This document shows positions 48,986-64,000 of a stretch of 64,000 nucleotides of DNA, piece after piece (the first letter of the stretch is position 1; each line of letters begins with the position of its first letter). The position numbers were made by a program, and so were the translations under genes. Location: NCBI GenBank assembly GCA_030847615.1, contig JAUMIR010000003.1, forward strand, positions 283,768,265-283,832,264, in the 5' to 3' direction. The notes below the pieces were generated by a model that had not been told where the DNA came from, did not search any database, and worked only from the letters and a program-made list of their open reading frames with translations. Origin of the DNA: Gambelia wislizenii. Lineage: Eukaryota > Chordata > Lepidosauria > Squamata > Crotaphytidae.

Positions 48986-49741
48986 TTAAGCCGTAGCCAT
49001 TTACACATCTACACTGCATTAAGCAGTTTCCAATGTGTGTTAGCCTCAGCGGTGGAGCCCACCGAGACCCGGCCTTGTGGGAGAACGTGATTGTGGGAGG
49101 CTGTGAGGCGAAAGGCCAGTGCCAGGAGCGCCCCGCTTCTCTGCCAAGAAATGGCTTTGCCTCTACGGGGGAAAAAAAAAAGCTCGGGCGAAGATTGATC
49201 CGTTTTAAAGGTGCCCCAAACATCCGCCCCCCTTTCCTTGCCTCATTTTGGAAACCCCTTCCTTCAGTTTCGTGGGGGGGGGGGTCGCAGGAGTCCTTCC
49301 CCTACCCGACCCTTGACTCCTCTCTCTCTCTCTCTCTACTGTGTCCAAAGAATTTTTATTTTAAAAGAGGGGGCTGAAGAGTTCCCTCTCAGTCCATTAT
49401 ATCCTAGACAAACAAGCGTCTAAGTCAGCCTTTTTACTCTGGTAGAGCTCGTGAAACAACTTTCAGGGCTCAAGGAGCCCCTGCCTAAAAAACATATTTA
49501 CAAAATAAATATTCCCCCCCTTCCCAAATTTCAATATCTGGCGGAACCCCCTGGCAACCCCTGGTTGAGAAACCCTCTTTCTGCTCTGTGGGCGAAGTGA
49601 GTTTTAAGCTATTCTTTTAGTTTCGCTCTCCATGCCAAGGGGGTTTCCAGCCTCTCTGGATGCATTCCTGTCCTCTACCCGCTGATTCCTTCAGATTCCT
49701 TTTTTCGGATGCGTAGGTGTGGAGGGGGGAGATTAACAATG

Positions 49742-49745
<4 letters not shown>

Positions 49746-49778
<33 letters not shown>
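49746..49778. repeat. (AT)n microsatellite
   Basis: About 16 AT units in TMEM50B intron 1. Confidence 0.95.
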
Positions 49779-49781
<3 letters not shown>

Positions 49782-50434
49782 TTACCCATCTCTCCCTATG
49801 GATCGAGGCAGGGAACAACACATTAACACATAGACATACGTTAAGACCTTTCATGGGAATAGTTGGGGAGGCAATAATCACCCACAGGTGCCTATACACA
49901 CCCTTCCACCTGATTATGTGCACAGGAGTTGCCTGCACCCCTTCTATATTATCTTTCAATCTCCAGGAACCGGTTCCACTTGTGGGACCACGCTCAGGGA
50001 ATGACACTAGCTTTGTATGGGTTGCTTGTGAAGGTCGGTAAAAAGTCAGTTAATGAGGCCTCAGTGGTATAAAATTTATTCTGTGTTTATTACAGCATTG
50101 CATTTGCATAAAGGCTACATGCTTATTTATTGAAATCTTAGTTTCAGAGTTTTCACAATATAGTTACATACCTACTAGTGGCTTGAGGATTCTATGGTTG
50201 ATCACAGAAGATTTGTATTAAAAATTTGTCTGGTTGGTATTTGGGGTAAAGTTAGTACAGGTGGCAAAGAGTTTGTTTTGCTGGCAGCTGGAGTGACCAA
50301 GATAGAGTTCCAGAGGACTGCTGTTGGGGAATCTCCATCAGCTTCTTTGTGGGAGTTGAGAGGTTTGCATTTTAAAACATGTAAACTTGGGTCAATTAAG
50401 CATAGGTTGTCTAATCCGGATATTATCTCTCTCT

Positions 50435-50464
<30 letters not shown>

Positions 50465-50467
<3 letters not shown>

Positions 50468-50797
50468 CCCGGCTTTTCTTCACAAACGAAGATTCAGGAA
50501 GGACTCATCCCGCGCTTTCTGCAAGCGCACTGATGACTAAAAAGGACAATCCGAGATAAACAAGTCCGGTTGCAAAAAGCACAGCAGAAGGTCTCCTTGG
50601 GTGATGTTTTTGGGTTGTGATTCTTTCTGCGTTGTCGTTTCTCTTCAAGACTTGTTCGGCGTGAGTTCTCAAATAAGGCTGCAGCATTGTGGATAGTGCG
50701 TCTCCATGCCTCCCGATGTGAGGCCAGGGCAGACTACTGTTGGTGATCAATTTGGCTGAGCCTGAGATGTTGTTTCAGGGAATCTTTGTATCGCTAT
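50465..50797 (-). mobile_element. Zinc-finger-tailed LINE, 3' fragment
   Basis: Very similar to the copy at 40664 over its last 330 bases, preceded by a (CT)n tract and cut at an (AT)n tract. Confidence 0.85.
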
Positions 50798-51754
50798 ATA
50801 TATATATAAGGAAATATTGAAGTAGAAGTTAAGGAATGCACAGTGTAATTAATACTTTTTAAGGGGGGAGGGGAGTATATTGTTTTACTTCTATGGTTTT
50901 TTAATGTTTCGACCCGCCCTAATTGGATTACCAAAGGGCGGTATGTACATAAATGTTATTATTATTATTACTGTTATTATTACTTCATGCATACATATCG
51001 GTACTGCATTGCTTTTTACCCCCTTACCGAACACGTGAATTTCTTATGAAAAATGTTGTATTAGCTTATGAATATTTAAAGATTATAAGGAAGTTTATCA
51101 CAAAGGGAAAGTTAAACATTTTGTGGGTTGAAAAGATTTCTTTATTTGATTTATATCCCTCTTTTCTCCCTATGCAGGATCCAAGATTAATGTTTAGGGA
51201 ACTGATTTCAGAGAGAAAGTTAAGAAATAAGTTTAATGTCCCTCGCGCTTTCTAGCTAAAATCAGTGAAGGATGCAGCTTAGTCCTGTATATATTCATTC
51301 AGAAACAAATCCCTTAGCTTCAGTGGGATTATGCTCAGGTAAATTTGCCAAGGATTGCAGCCCTACAGTAGCTGTGGTAGCATCTGATCTTCAAGGGATG
51401 GAAAAGTTATGTTTTGAAGTATGATCATGCTGACTGGGGAGTTCTAGAAATTGTGATCTGTTTCTCTTAGTTTAATGTTTTATAATTGTAGAGCAGGAAG
51501 TGCCTGGGTAGATATTCTAATATGACCATGTGTTCCACAATAGGATATTCTGTACCTAAAGCATCCTCAACCTTTCCTTGTAAAATCTGACATGCATATA
51601 CTTTGATCATTTTGCATGAATCCAAGATATGAGTGGAGTGAACATTTCCCAATGAATTATCCAAGTCTCCGTAACACTCTTAGTATTAAAAAAAACCCCA
51701 CACATCTAAAATAGCAAACCCCCCTACTCAAATGTATGGTCTATTTTTATAAAA

Positions 51755-51880
51755 TAACAACAACAACAACAACAATAATAAATTGTTATTTTTAACCCGC
51801 TCCTCTGCTTGGCAACCGGGGCAGTATACAGCAAGATTAAAACAAGAGCAAGTTAAAATAATCCTTCCCAATCCTAACCC
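51755..51880 (-). mobile_element. L2-like 3' tail
   Basis: (AAC)n(AAT)n followed by AACCCGCTCCTCTGCTTGG and GGGGCAGTATACAGC, a diverged reversed L2 3' UTR. Confidence 0.65.
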
Positions 51881-52431
51881 TCCTACCCCTTAAAACTACA
51901 TTAAACTAGTGGAGAATTAAAACAAACATACAATACAATGCAGTATACAAATTAAAACAAAAAATGGCAATAGCGACGGGGGGGGGGGGGCGGGTAGGCA
52001 ATCAACTCCACTTGAGCCGAGAATAGTTATTTTTGTGAACATTTATTTTAGAGTCACTGCCTCATGTCTGATTATCCCTTCTATAACTGTATTTTTCAAA
52101 TTAATGGAGGAACTGAATTTTTTAAAAAAACTTTTATTGTTCTTTATTTAAACAGTCATAAAGATAAAACACCAAATAACATATTTCAAATATCAGTTTT
52201 CAAGATACAGGAAGCAGAGCACAATCTCAGAATCATCATCATATGTAGTAAACTACCTTGAGTCTTGGAGGAACTGGTCTCCTGATATGTAAGCAAATGT
52301 ACACATAGGGTTTCCTGGTCTCCATCTCTGTCCTTTCTCAATTTCTGTGCCTTTTTTTCCACTGATGGGTAAAGGGCTAAACTCATAATTCATCACTTCT
52401 TAGCCCTATGCTTTGTCTAAATCCTCTACAC

Positions 52432-52567
52432 CAGTGGTTCCCAAAATTTGGTCTGTCAGGTATTTTGGACTTCAACTTCCAGAAGCCCTAGCCAGCTTGG
52501 CCAGCAGTCAGGAATTCTGGGAGCTGAATTCCAAAACATCTGGAAGACCAAAGTTTGGGAACCAATG
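52432..52567. mobile_element. Short hAT-like element
   Basis: CAGTGGTTCCCAAA to TTTGGGAACCAATG; flanks CTCTACAC and CTCTAAAC match at 7 of 8. 136 bp and largely palindromic. Confidence 0.82.
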
Positions 52568-52631
52568 CTCTAAACCATGGGACAGTAGACTTCAAGGAAA
52601 TACATGTTGACTGTAATTAGTATATTATGTA

Positions 52632-52813
52632 CAGTGTTCCCTTTGGATCCGTGAGGGTTTGGTTTCAAGCACCTCCCCCTCCATGGATGGCAAAATACAT
52701 GGATGGTTGCACCCCATATTATTAAATGGTGGTGAGATTTACACTGATGCCATTTAGGTATGGGACGCAATGATCCACAGGTGGTTGGAACTGTGGATTG
52801 GGAGGGCCCACTG
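52632..52813. mobile_element. Pogo/Tigger-like MITE
   Basis: CAGTGTTCCCTTTGGATCC to GGGAGGGCCCACTG with TA on both sides. Confidence 0.72.
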
Positions 52814-53080
52814 TATATGTTGTTCCTGGACAAAACATCATCTTGGTGAAATCCAGTGCACAGGTATTATTGTCTTGCTCTCTGGACTAGTTCAGAAGAG
52901 AAATACTACACAGAGGGTGGGGTAGCATCCTGAATAGGTATGTACAACTGTGAATAATTGTATGTCTATGTATGGATTCCTGCCTGATTAATGCAATGCT
53001 ACTATTTAGAAAGTGCTGTATGTGTGGTGGTGGGGAAACACACTTAACTTTTTTTTTGGGGGGGGTCCTCTTTTGTTTAG

Positions 53081-55169
<2,089 letters not shown>

Positions 55170-55830
55170 TAAGTATGGGTAAAGAGAATTCCATACTTCA
55201 CATAGCAGTTGAATCTAAACTGTCTCAAATGATAAAGATAAGCTATAAAGGAACCCTTCTCCTCACATCTTTGTTTTCTCTTTTATATTTATTATCATAA
55301 TTGCTAGTTTTTTTTAAAGATCTTGATGACTGGTGTCTTCTCTGGTTTGGGGCACAGGGAAATATGTGGCTGGTTTTTAAAAACAAAGCTTTCCTGGATA
55401 CCTATCTCCATCATCTTCAGAGACCTATTCCTGACTTACACCTCCAGTTGGTTTTGCACTTAGTGTGTCTTCATATCAGCTATTTAGGAATGATCCTTTC
55501 TTCTGCCTTTTGGTTTTAGATTTCAGCAATATAACAGACAATATTAGAAATTAAACATAGATGTTAACGTATACAAAAATAACTATATATGTATATGTAG
55601 TGTTTGTTTGGCAGAGATTCCAGTGAATCCAGTAATCCTGTTGTCAGATACCAGTTACTGTGCTGTAGCATTTTGTTCAGGTTTAACAATTGCACATTTT
55701 ATTACAGGATAAATTCAAAGGGAAGAATGCTAACACTCAAATTATTTACAAACTGGAGAGGAGCTGTTTTGTGGATCTAGAACAGTGAAAGTTTTGACTT
55801 TTTTAGGGTGTAGGTTTAGATTTAAGTTGA

Positions 55831-56690
<860 letters not shown>

Positions 56691-58499
56691 GAATACTGTT
56701 CATAGAGTTTGCTCTACAAGCAGAAGATGACACATGTCCTATTTAAATATAGTACTGCAAAGTAAGATGTGTAGGTGAAGTTCATAGAGGTTGATAGTGT
56801 CAGCATTTTTCATAGTCAAAGAAGTTCAGAAAAATATTGTTAGTAATAATTTCTAGTACTAGATAGAAAATTAGATTTAGAGTTAACAAAAGACAGAGTA
56901 AAAATGCCTCTGGAAACTTCTGTAAATTATTGCACTTTTATGTAGCCCTCTTCTGTAAAAGGAGTCTATCCATGGGGTAATTTCCATTTTCTTCTCTGTG
57001 GTCTTTGTGACTCACACAAATGGGTTATCTGCATTTGTGCAGTGTGTGATTCGGAACCTTCTAGATTAATATAGTACATGTAGTCCTGTACACCCTACTA
57101 GCATGCTTCCTGCCTAAACCCTTAGTTTCTTTTTGTCTGCTGCAGCAGCAGTGTCATTAGGAGCCTTTCTGAGAGTTTGACTAACTTCTGACTGATTTTT
57201 TGTGTGACTTGGATAAAATTTATAGATTTTTGTCTTCCTTCTCTGCATTTTGGCTTGGATTCTTGGTTGGATCACATATTTAAGAAATGGCTTGGACTGG
57301 ACTTAGCTTCATTCTCTGGATCTTCTATCAGTTCAGCTTTTGCTGACTGCTTGAGCCCTCAGGCGTATATGGCTTCTTTAAATGTTTGAAGTGCCTCCTT
57401 TGTCTTGGTGAGGGGCACAATGTTGGAGCTTGCTCTCTCTGCCAGGGCTTTATCCCAGAAGCTTGCCTAAACCATGTTTCCCACTTAAAAGCTCTCCTTT
57501 GGGAGTACATGAAAGCACTCTATCGGGTTGCAGAAAATAGACCACTCCACATGGCTTCGGTCTCAGATGTAGGCTCTCATCCTCAATCTTCTTTGTGTGC
57601 CCCATCGGTATTGACCATGTATGGTTCATTGTTATGGGTTGCACTGAAACATTCTCTAATGGAAACATCCTTGATCTCTACCAGAGGGCAGTCTTTGGAA
57701 AGGCCAGGCTTGGAAGCAGCCACTTGGACCTGAGTGCCTTCTCCTCTGAGGAGGCCTCTGAAACTGGTAGTCAAGGTTGCTACAAGCCATCAACAACCTG
57801 TGCACAAGAGCTCCATTGGTACCATTGGCAGCCATGGAACACTCTGGCCTCCTGTCTCTGTCAGCAGCTCATCCACCTTGAGCCACTTCATTACAAGATT
57901 CTTCTGGTTCCAACGGTACTTCTGATTGGTCTTCAGAGTGATTGGTTAGACCCATTACTGAGTCCCCCTCCACTCTGGTGGAAGAATGTGACCCAGCCTC
58001 ACCTACTGATGATGTTGGTCTTTTGCAGACCAGATACTGCATTGAATTTACAAGTGCAGCAGTTGGAGCCTGTGATCGAAGATTCAGTATATCAACAGAT
58101 AGAGAGTTAGATGCCATGTCCGACCTCCACTCCTCTACTCCCCTGTCATGAAAGCCTTCTGGGCATTCAAGCAGATGTTATATGGCAAGACAATTCAGGT
58201 AGTCTCCAACAACACCATGGTGATCTACTACCTCAACAAGCAGAGTGGTACGAAATTGGACACTTTACTCCATCTCACAGTCCTTCTGTGGAACTGGTGA
58301 ATTCCTAGAGGGATTCTTGTCTCTGTGATCCTCCTCTGTGAGAATATCCTGGTAGATGCCCTGAGCCGGACGTCTTTATCCTGCCACAAATGGAAGCTGC
58401 ACTCAAGTACCCTTCGCAAGGTATTCTGGAAGCGGAATGTACCTGACGTAGACCTGTCTGCATCATCTTAGAACAGGCAGTGGAAGATTTCTACTCCAG

Positions 58500-61060
58500 A
58501 ACCTGCACAGGGATGGACTCACTTGGCAACACATTCCTGTTCCATTAGGGAAGGCCTGTCATGGATGCTTTTCTGTCATTTCATCATGAGGGTGATTACC
58601 AAGAACCAGGTGCATTCTGGTAACTCTGCAGTGGCCCAGACAACCATGGTTTGCCTCTGATTCAGCTTTCCAAATGGGAATTGCGGAAGTTGCCATTCCA
58701 CCCAGATCTCCTCACCTTCCACGAGGGTGAGGTGAGACATCACAACCTGCAGACTTTCAGGCTCACCTCCTGGAGATTCTTCCTATGACATCTCTGTCAG
58801 AGTCTGTCATGCATGTGATTGAGGCAGCAAGAGGCCATCCACCCAATGTTCCTACTCTTACAAGTGTACCAAATTCCTCAACCTTCTCCAGTCTGCAAGT
58901 GTCTGTACAGCTGAAGTGAGAACTGCTTATGTTCTGGATTTTCTGGCATCATTGCCAGACAGGTGAATGCCCCCTTTGTCCACCAAATGATATTTGCCAG
59001 CAGTTTCTTGGCACTTCCAGAGTCTTGGTAAACATTCATGCTTTTTGGACCCTTTGATCCAGAGGTTCCTGAAGGGATATAAAAATATACACCCACCAGT
59101 GACTGGACCTCCTGCCCAATGGCACTTGGAGCTAGTCTTCTTTCAGTTTTCGATGAAACCATTTGAGCCCATGGTCTCTTGTAATCTGAGCCTCTTTCTC
59201 TCTCTCTCTCTCTCTGCCTTCTCTTTGCAAACAAAGATTCAGGAAGGACACATCTCGCGTTTCCTGCAAGCGCGCTGATGACTAAAAAGGCCAATCCGAG
59301 ATAGACAAGTCCAGTTGCAGAAAGCACAGCAGAAGGTTTCCTTGGGTGATGTTTCCGGGTTGGGATTCTTTCTGCGTTGTCGTTTCTCTTCAAGACTTGT
59401 TCGGCGTGAGTTCTCAAATAAGGCTGCAGCATTGTGGATAATGCGTCTCCATGCCTCCCGATGTGAGGCCAGGGCAGACCATTGTTGGTGATCAATTTGG
59501 CCGAGCCTGAGATGTTGTTTCAGGGAGTCCTTGTACTGCTTTTTTGGAGCGCCCGTCTTATGCTGACCCGTGGTGAGTTCACCGTAGAATACTATTTTTG
59601 GGAGGCGATGGTCCTCCATCCTAGAAACCGCCCTGCCCAGCGCAGCTGTGTTCTCAATATCATGGCCTCAATGCTGGTGATCCCTGCTTGCTCAAGGACA
59701 GCAACATTCTTCACATAGTCAGTCCAGTGTATATTTAGGATTGTGCATAAACAGTGCTGATGGAAGCATTCGAGGAGTCGTAGGTGGTGGCGATAGGTGA
59801 CCCATGTTTCAGACCGATAAAGGAGAATAGACAGTACAATGGCTCTATATACACTGATTTTTGTGTTTCGCCTCAAGTGTTTATTACTCCAGACTCTTTT
59901 GTAAAGTCTTCCAAATGCGCTATATGCCTTTGCTAGTCTGTGATCGATCTCTTTATCAATCTTGGCATCTGAGGAGATGATGCTTCCCAGGTCGGTGAAC
60001 TGCTGAACAGACTTAAGCACAGAGTTGCCGACGGCAATGTGGGGATGGTGGTGTTCGTTCTGTGGTGCAGGGTGGTAAAGAACTTCTGTTTTCTTCAGGT
60101 TGACTTCCAGCCCAAACAGCTCTGCAGCTGTTGCGAAGCAGGATGTTAGACGCTGCAGAGCTGCTTCTGTGTGGGCAACAAGAGCATCATCATCAACGAA
60201 GAGCAGCTCACGAACTAGATAGTTTAGAGTCTTAGTGCGAGCCCTCAGATGGCTTAAGTTAAACAAGCTACCATCAATACAGTAATGTATATAGATGCCG
60301 TCATCTTCTTCGAGCTCTGCCGTAGCCCTTTGGAGCATCATGCTGAAGAAGATTGTAAATAAAGTTGGCACAAGAACACAACATTGCTTCACTCCATTAG
60401 TTATTAGAAAGGGCTTTGAAAGAGCATCGCCATGTTTGACTTGACCGTGCTGGCCCTCGTGTAGCAAGATAATCATTTTAAGGAATTTGAGGGGACATCC
60501 TAGTCTTTCCAGGATCTGCCACAGACCTTTCCTACTCACGGTGTCGAAGGCTTTGGTGAGGTCAACAAATGTTACAAATGTTACAACACATCTGAGGCTA
60601 CTTACCTGGAAAACTGCCTTCTCAGCCAGGAGAGCTCTGTGCATAATGAGCAGATCAGCTTTACCTCCACTTCCACAAGGACAAGGTGATCCTTCTACTG
60701 GATAAAGGTAGGCCTTTCATTTGAACCGATACATTGTCCTTCCTGTATTCATGCTGAGTCCAACATCTGATCCAGAGTGTTCTCTCCACTGTCTAGATGT
60801 GTGTTGAGCACTGGCATTTTATGTAGATTGTATGTCTTCCTTTAAGAGGTCACAGAGACTTTTCCTTTGTTATTCATCCAACAAGAAAGGCCTTCCTGTT
60901 TTTACTCAGAATCTCTCCAAAAGAGTTGTGATGACTATCCATCTGGTCTATGAACTTGCTGGCAAGCAACCTCTTGCCCAAGTAAGGAGTCATTCGACTC
61001 GAGCAATAACAGTGTTTGGTGGCCTTCTTGAGAGGAGTCCCTCAGTACATCTGTAGAGCT
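58500..61060 (+). pseudogene. DIRS tyrosine recombinase remnant, split by LINE
   Basis: The first part (58500-59190) has several stops. The second part resumes at 60597 with LRLLTWKTAFSARRALCIMS and contains FHLNRYIVLPVFMLSP, HCLDV and QVRSHSTRA, the last being the conserved His-x-x-Arg region of tyrosine recombinases. No intact catalytic frame remains. Confidence 0.75.
59191..60589 (-). mobile_element. Zinc-finger-tailed LINE inserted in DIRS element
   Basis: Flanked by ATCTGAG (59184-59190 and 60590-60596), a 7-bp target duplication. On the minus strand, a frame 60644-59592 covers FVDLTKAFDTVSRKGLWQIL to the thumb, and a shifted frame 59619-59239 covers the C-terminus with CCAFCNWTCLSRIGLFSHQ. 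5'-truncated. The catalytic box here is FVDDD. It is the longest intact frame of this family in the window. Confidence 0.9.
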
Positions 61061-61996
61061 GCCACTTGGTCCCAGCGTTTGACACTCATCTTGCACTATA
61101 GACTGGACACAAGGTCCCAAGACAGAGGCTGCGTTTAGGAGGGCTGTGCTCTTCTCCTGTGTTACATGACATGATATTACCTCATCCTATGGTTAGTAGT
61201 TTGCTAGTCCTCCATTTGTGTGAGTCACAGAGAACACAAGAGAAGAACAGGTTGCTTACCTGTAACTGTAGTTATTTGACTGATCATCTGTGAACTTGCC
61301 CATCCTCCTCTTGCCCATCCTCCTCTTGTCATGTCTTGCCTCTCCTTAGATTCTTGGCTGCTGCTTTGATGTCCAGGGAACTGAGGGTTCGGTTTAGACA
61401 GGAAACATGCTAGTAAGGCACATGGGGAGTGGGCGGGGCTATGGCCAAAACGCTTAGTATACTGCTCTAGAAGGTTCTGAATCATGCAGTCCGCAAATGT
61501 AGATAATGCATTTGTGTGAGTTCACAGATGACCACTCAAAGAGCCACAGTTACAGGTAAGCAGCCTTTTCTTCTCTTTTAAGGAAACATGTGAAGTAGGT
61601 TGCTCTGAGAGGTAATAAGGCTCCCAAAGTGAATGAAGGAGACTTCATAGCAAAGGATAGGCACCCAGGTCTCCCTCATTCAACTCTAACCCCTTTTCTG
61701 TTAATTGCATTTTAGTGGTATTGTCAGTGTTATCAGGTGATTGTTCAGACCAAATGCCTCACAAGCTTGACTAAACAAAACACGATTTTCACCAGATAAT
61801 CTCATTTATCTTGTGTTATGTTATGCCATGCCATAATTTTTTTTGGAGTTTGTCATTAATCACTGATTTTTAAGAAGAACGAATGTCCTTTCTAGATTTG
61901 CTATGTGTGTCACTAAAACTTCTACAGATGCAGGTAGGTCCTTTGCAATGCTGAGAAGATGAATGCAAGTCTTTTCCTGAGTGAAATAAGCAGTAG

Positions 61997-62742
<746 letters not shown>

Positions 62743-63189
62743 TATGATAACAATAAATAAATAAGAAAAAGTTAAGAGAAGAAAAAAGGGTGCGAAGCAG
62801 AATGCCTAGGATATGAACAAAAGCTAGGCATATACATTAATATGAGGTGACCATGTTTCCAAAAATAGATTTTCTGGAAACTGTTTCCTTGAAAACAGTT
62901 GTACTTAAAATTGCTTCACATCCGCTGTGTCCTGCTGATATCATTTCGAATTATTTAACAAGTATTATGGAAAATGTTGCTGGTTAGTGATTAACAGCAT
63001 CTCTTGGTTGCTTTTCTTTTAGAAAATGCTTAAAGCCATATACAGTACAAAATTAAAATACAAATGCACGATACAATGTATAAAAATAGTTTCAGTATAA
63101 AAACCAAAAAGAAGCAAATGGTGATGTGGCTTAAATAACACCATCAGCTGCCAGTTTTAGAATATTTTAAAAGTACTGATTTTTTTAAA

Positions 63190-63725
63190 AATGGAACCCC
63201 AAAAATACCCTCAAAAGTCAGGGGTCGTTTTATACGCCAGGTATATGGTTTGCCTCACCCGCCACCTGATCTCCTGCCTCTTTGCTCCCTTCGTAAAGGG
63301 AGCGAAGATGCAGGAGATCGGGCAGGAGGGGCGAGGCAAAGTGTGTACAGTACATTCGCCCCTCTCCTCCGCCTTCCCAGCCAAACCTCTGTGCTTTTAC
63401 AAGGGGTCCTCATGATATCACGATATCACAACATTGTGAGGAGCCCTTGTAAAAGCGCAGAGGTTTGGCTGGGAACGATCTCCCCGCCCCTTGCCAGCCA
63501 AACCTCCGAGGTGGCTAGGAAGCTTCCTAGCCAGCTTCCGTCCTTCCTGAGTCCGAGATGGGGCTGGCAGCCCCATCTTGGACTGGGGAAGGACAGGAGC
63601 TGGCTAGGAAGCTTCCCCCCTCCCCAGCCAGCCACCCTGCAACTTGGAGGTTTCTTGGCTGGCTGGCTGGGGGGAGCGTTCCCAGCCAAATCTCTGCACT
63701 TTTACAAGGGCTCCTCACGAGGATA
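63190..63725. repeat. Complex inverted-repeat region, probable DNA transposon
   Basis: CAGCCAAACCTCTGTGCTTT and its complement form a palindrome (about 63375-63475) around GATATCACGATATC. A third copy of the arm occurs near 63680. CGTTTTATACGCCAGG at 63228 marks one edge. Frames on both strands mirror each other and are not genes. Confidence 0.6.
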
Positions 63726-63963
63726 TCAGCTTTACCTGCTTTGCATCTGGTTTATTTACAACCCTCATGCACAAAGGCTCTAAGAAAGTCTGGTCTGTTA
63801 TTCTGCTCTACAGTTCTTGCTTGTCAATCTTGTCACCCCTGCTATTCCTTGGATGGGGTAAAAGACTTGAGCACAGTGAAATGTGGCATTACCTAGATCC
63901 ACTGCAGTTCACAACTGCAAAACAACTGTGGTATAAGGTACATAACCCAGAAGATTTGAATTA

Positions 63964-64000
63964 CAGTTGTCCCTTCACATTCACGGGGGTTACGTTCCAC
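63964..64000. mobile_element. Pogo/Tigger-like MITE, cut by window edge
   Basis: CAGTTGTCCCTTCACATTC, preceded by TA, matches the left end of the copies at 4928 and 26452. Confidence 0.75.

Larger units (their letters stand above)
56991..61580 (+). mobile_element. DIRS-type tyrosine-recombinase retrotransposon, decayed
   Basis: Left terminal repeat 56991-57065 and right terminal repeat 61466-61530 are inverted copies (GACTCACACAAATG, then GAACCTTCTAGA). An internal complementary region at 61213-61300 joins sequence complementary to both ends, the diagnostic DIRS layout. Coding remnants: a cysteine/histidine gag-like segment (CLLCLGEGHNVGACSLC near 57390), an RNase H part (NNTMVIYYLNKQSGT near 58220), and tyrosine recombinase parts on both sides of an inserted LINE, with the HSTRA box near 60995. 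The reverse transcriptase core between gag and RNase H is not found. Confidence 0.85.

Overview
The window looks like nuclear DNA of a squamate reptile, most likely a lizard. The evidence is vertebrate intron-exon structure, a CpG-island promoter, and a dense repeat load of CR1 and L2-type LINEs, a second LINE family with a C-terminal zinc finger, a DIRS-type element, 5S-derived SINEs, hAT elements and pogo/Tigger-like MITEs. No bacterial genes, CRISPR array or structural RNA gene is present.

Three host genes are supported, all in the neighbourhood that corresponds to human 21q22.1. (1) On the minus strand, 27400 down to 2455, eight coding exons encode the first 299 residues of a GART-family protein (the glycinamide ribonucleotide synthetase, GARS, domain). 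All eight join in frame with canonical splice sites, but the GARS active-site motifs are replaced. The rest of the gene lies left of the window. (2) On the plus strand, 43586-44722 is DNAJC28, a single coding exon with a J domain. (3) On the plus strand, a CpG-island promoter and untranslated first exon near 48.7 kb start TMEM50B, with coding exons at 53.1, 55.1, 55.9 and 62.1 kb; its last exon or exons lie right of the window. A smaller CpG-rich, CCAAT-bearing stretch at 39.6-39.9 kb sits between the divergent GART-like gene and DNAJC28 and may be their shared promoter.

Most of the remaining DNA is transposable elements, several nested. The clearest are: an L2-type LINE (18741-24082) that carries about 13 tandem 5' monomers and is flanked by a TTAAC duplication inside an older CR1; a hAT inserted in that monomer array with a perfect 8-bp duplication; a DIRS element (about 56991-61580) in TMEM50B intron 4 that keeps inverted terminal repeats and an internal complementary region and is itself split by a LINE with a 7-bp duplication; and a 337-bp almost perfect hairpin inside a hAT remnant (935-1271).

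The observation most worth following is the GART-like gene: reading frame, exon lengths and splice sites are preserved while several GARS catalytic motifs are lost, and its orientation relative to DNAJC28 and TMEM50B differs from the mammalian arrangement as I remember it. It reads as a diverged GART paralogue or pseudoenzyme rather than the housekeeping copy.
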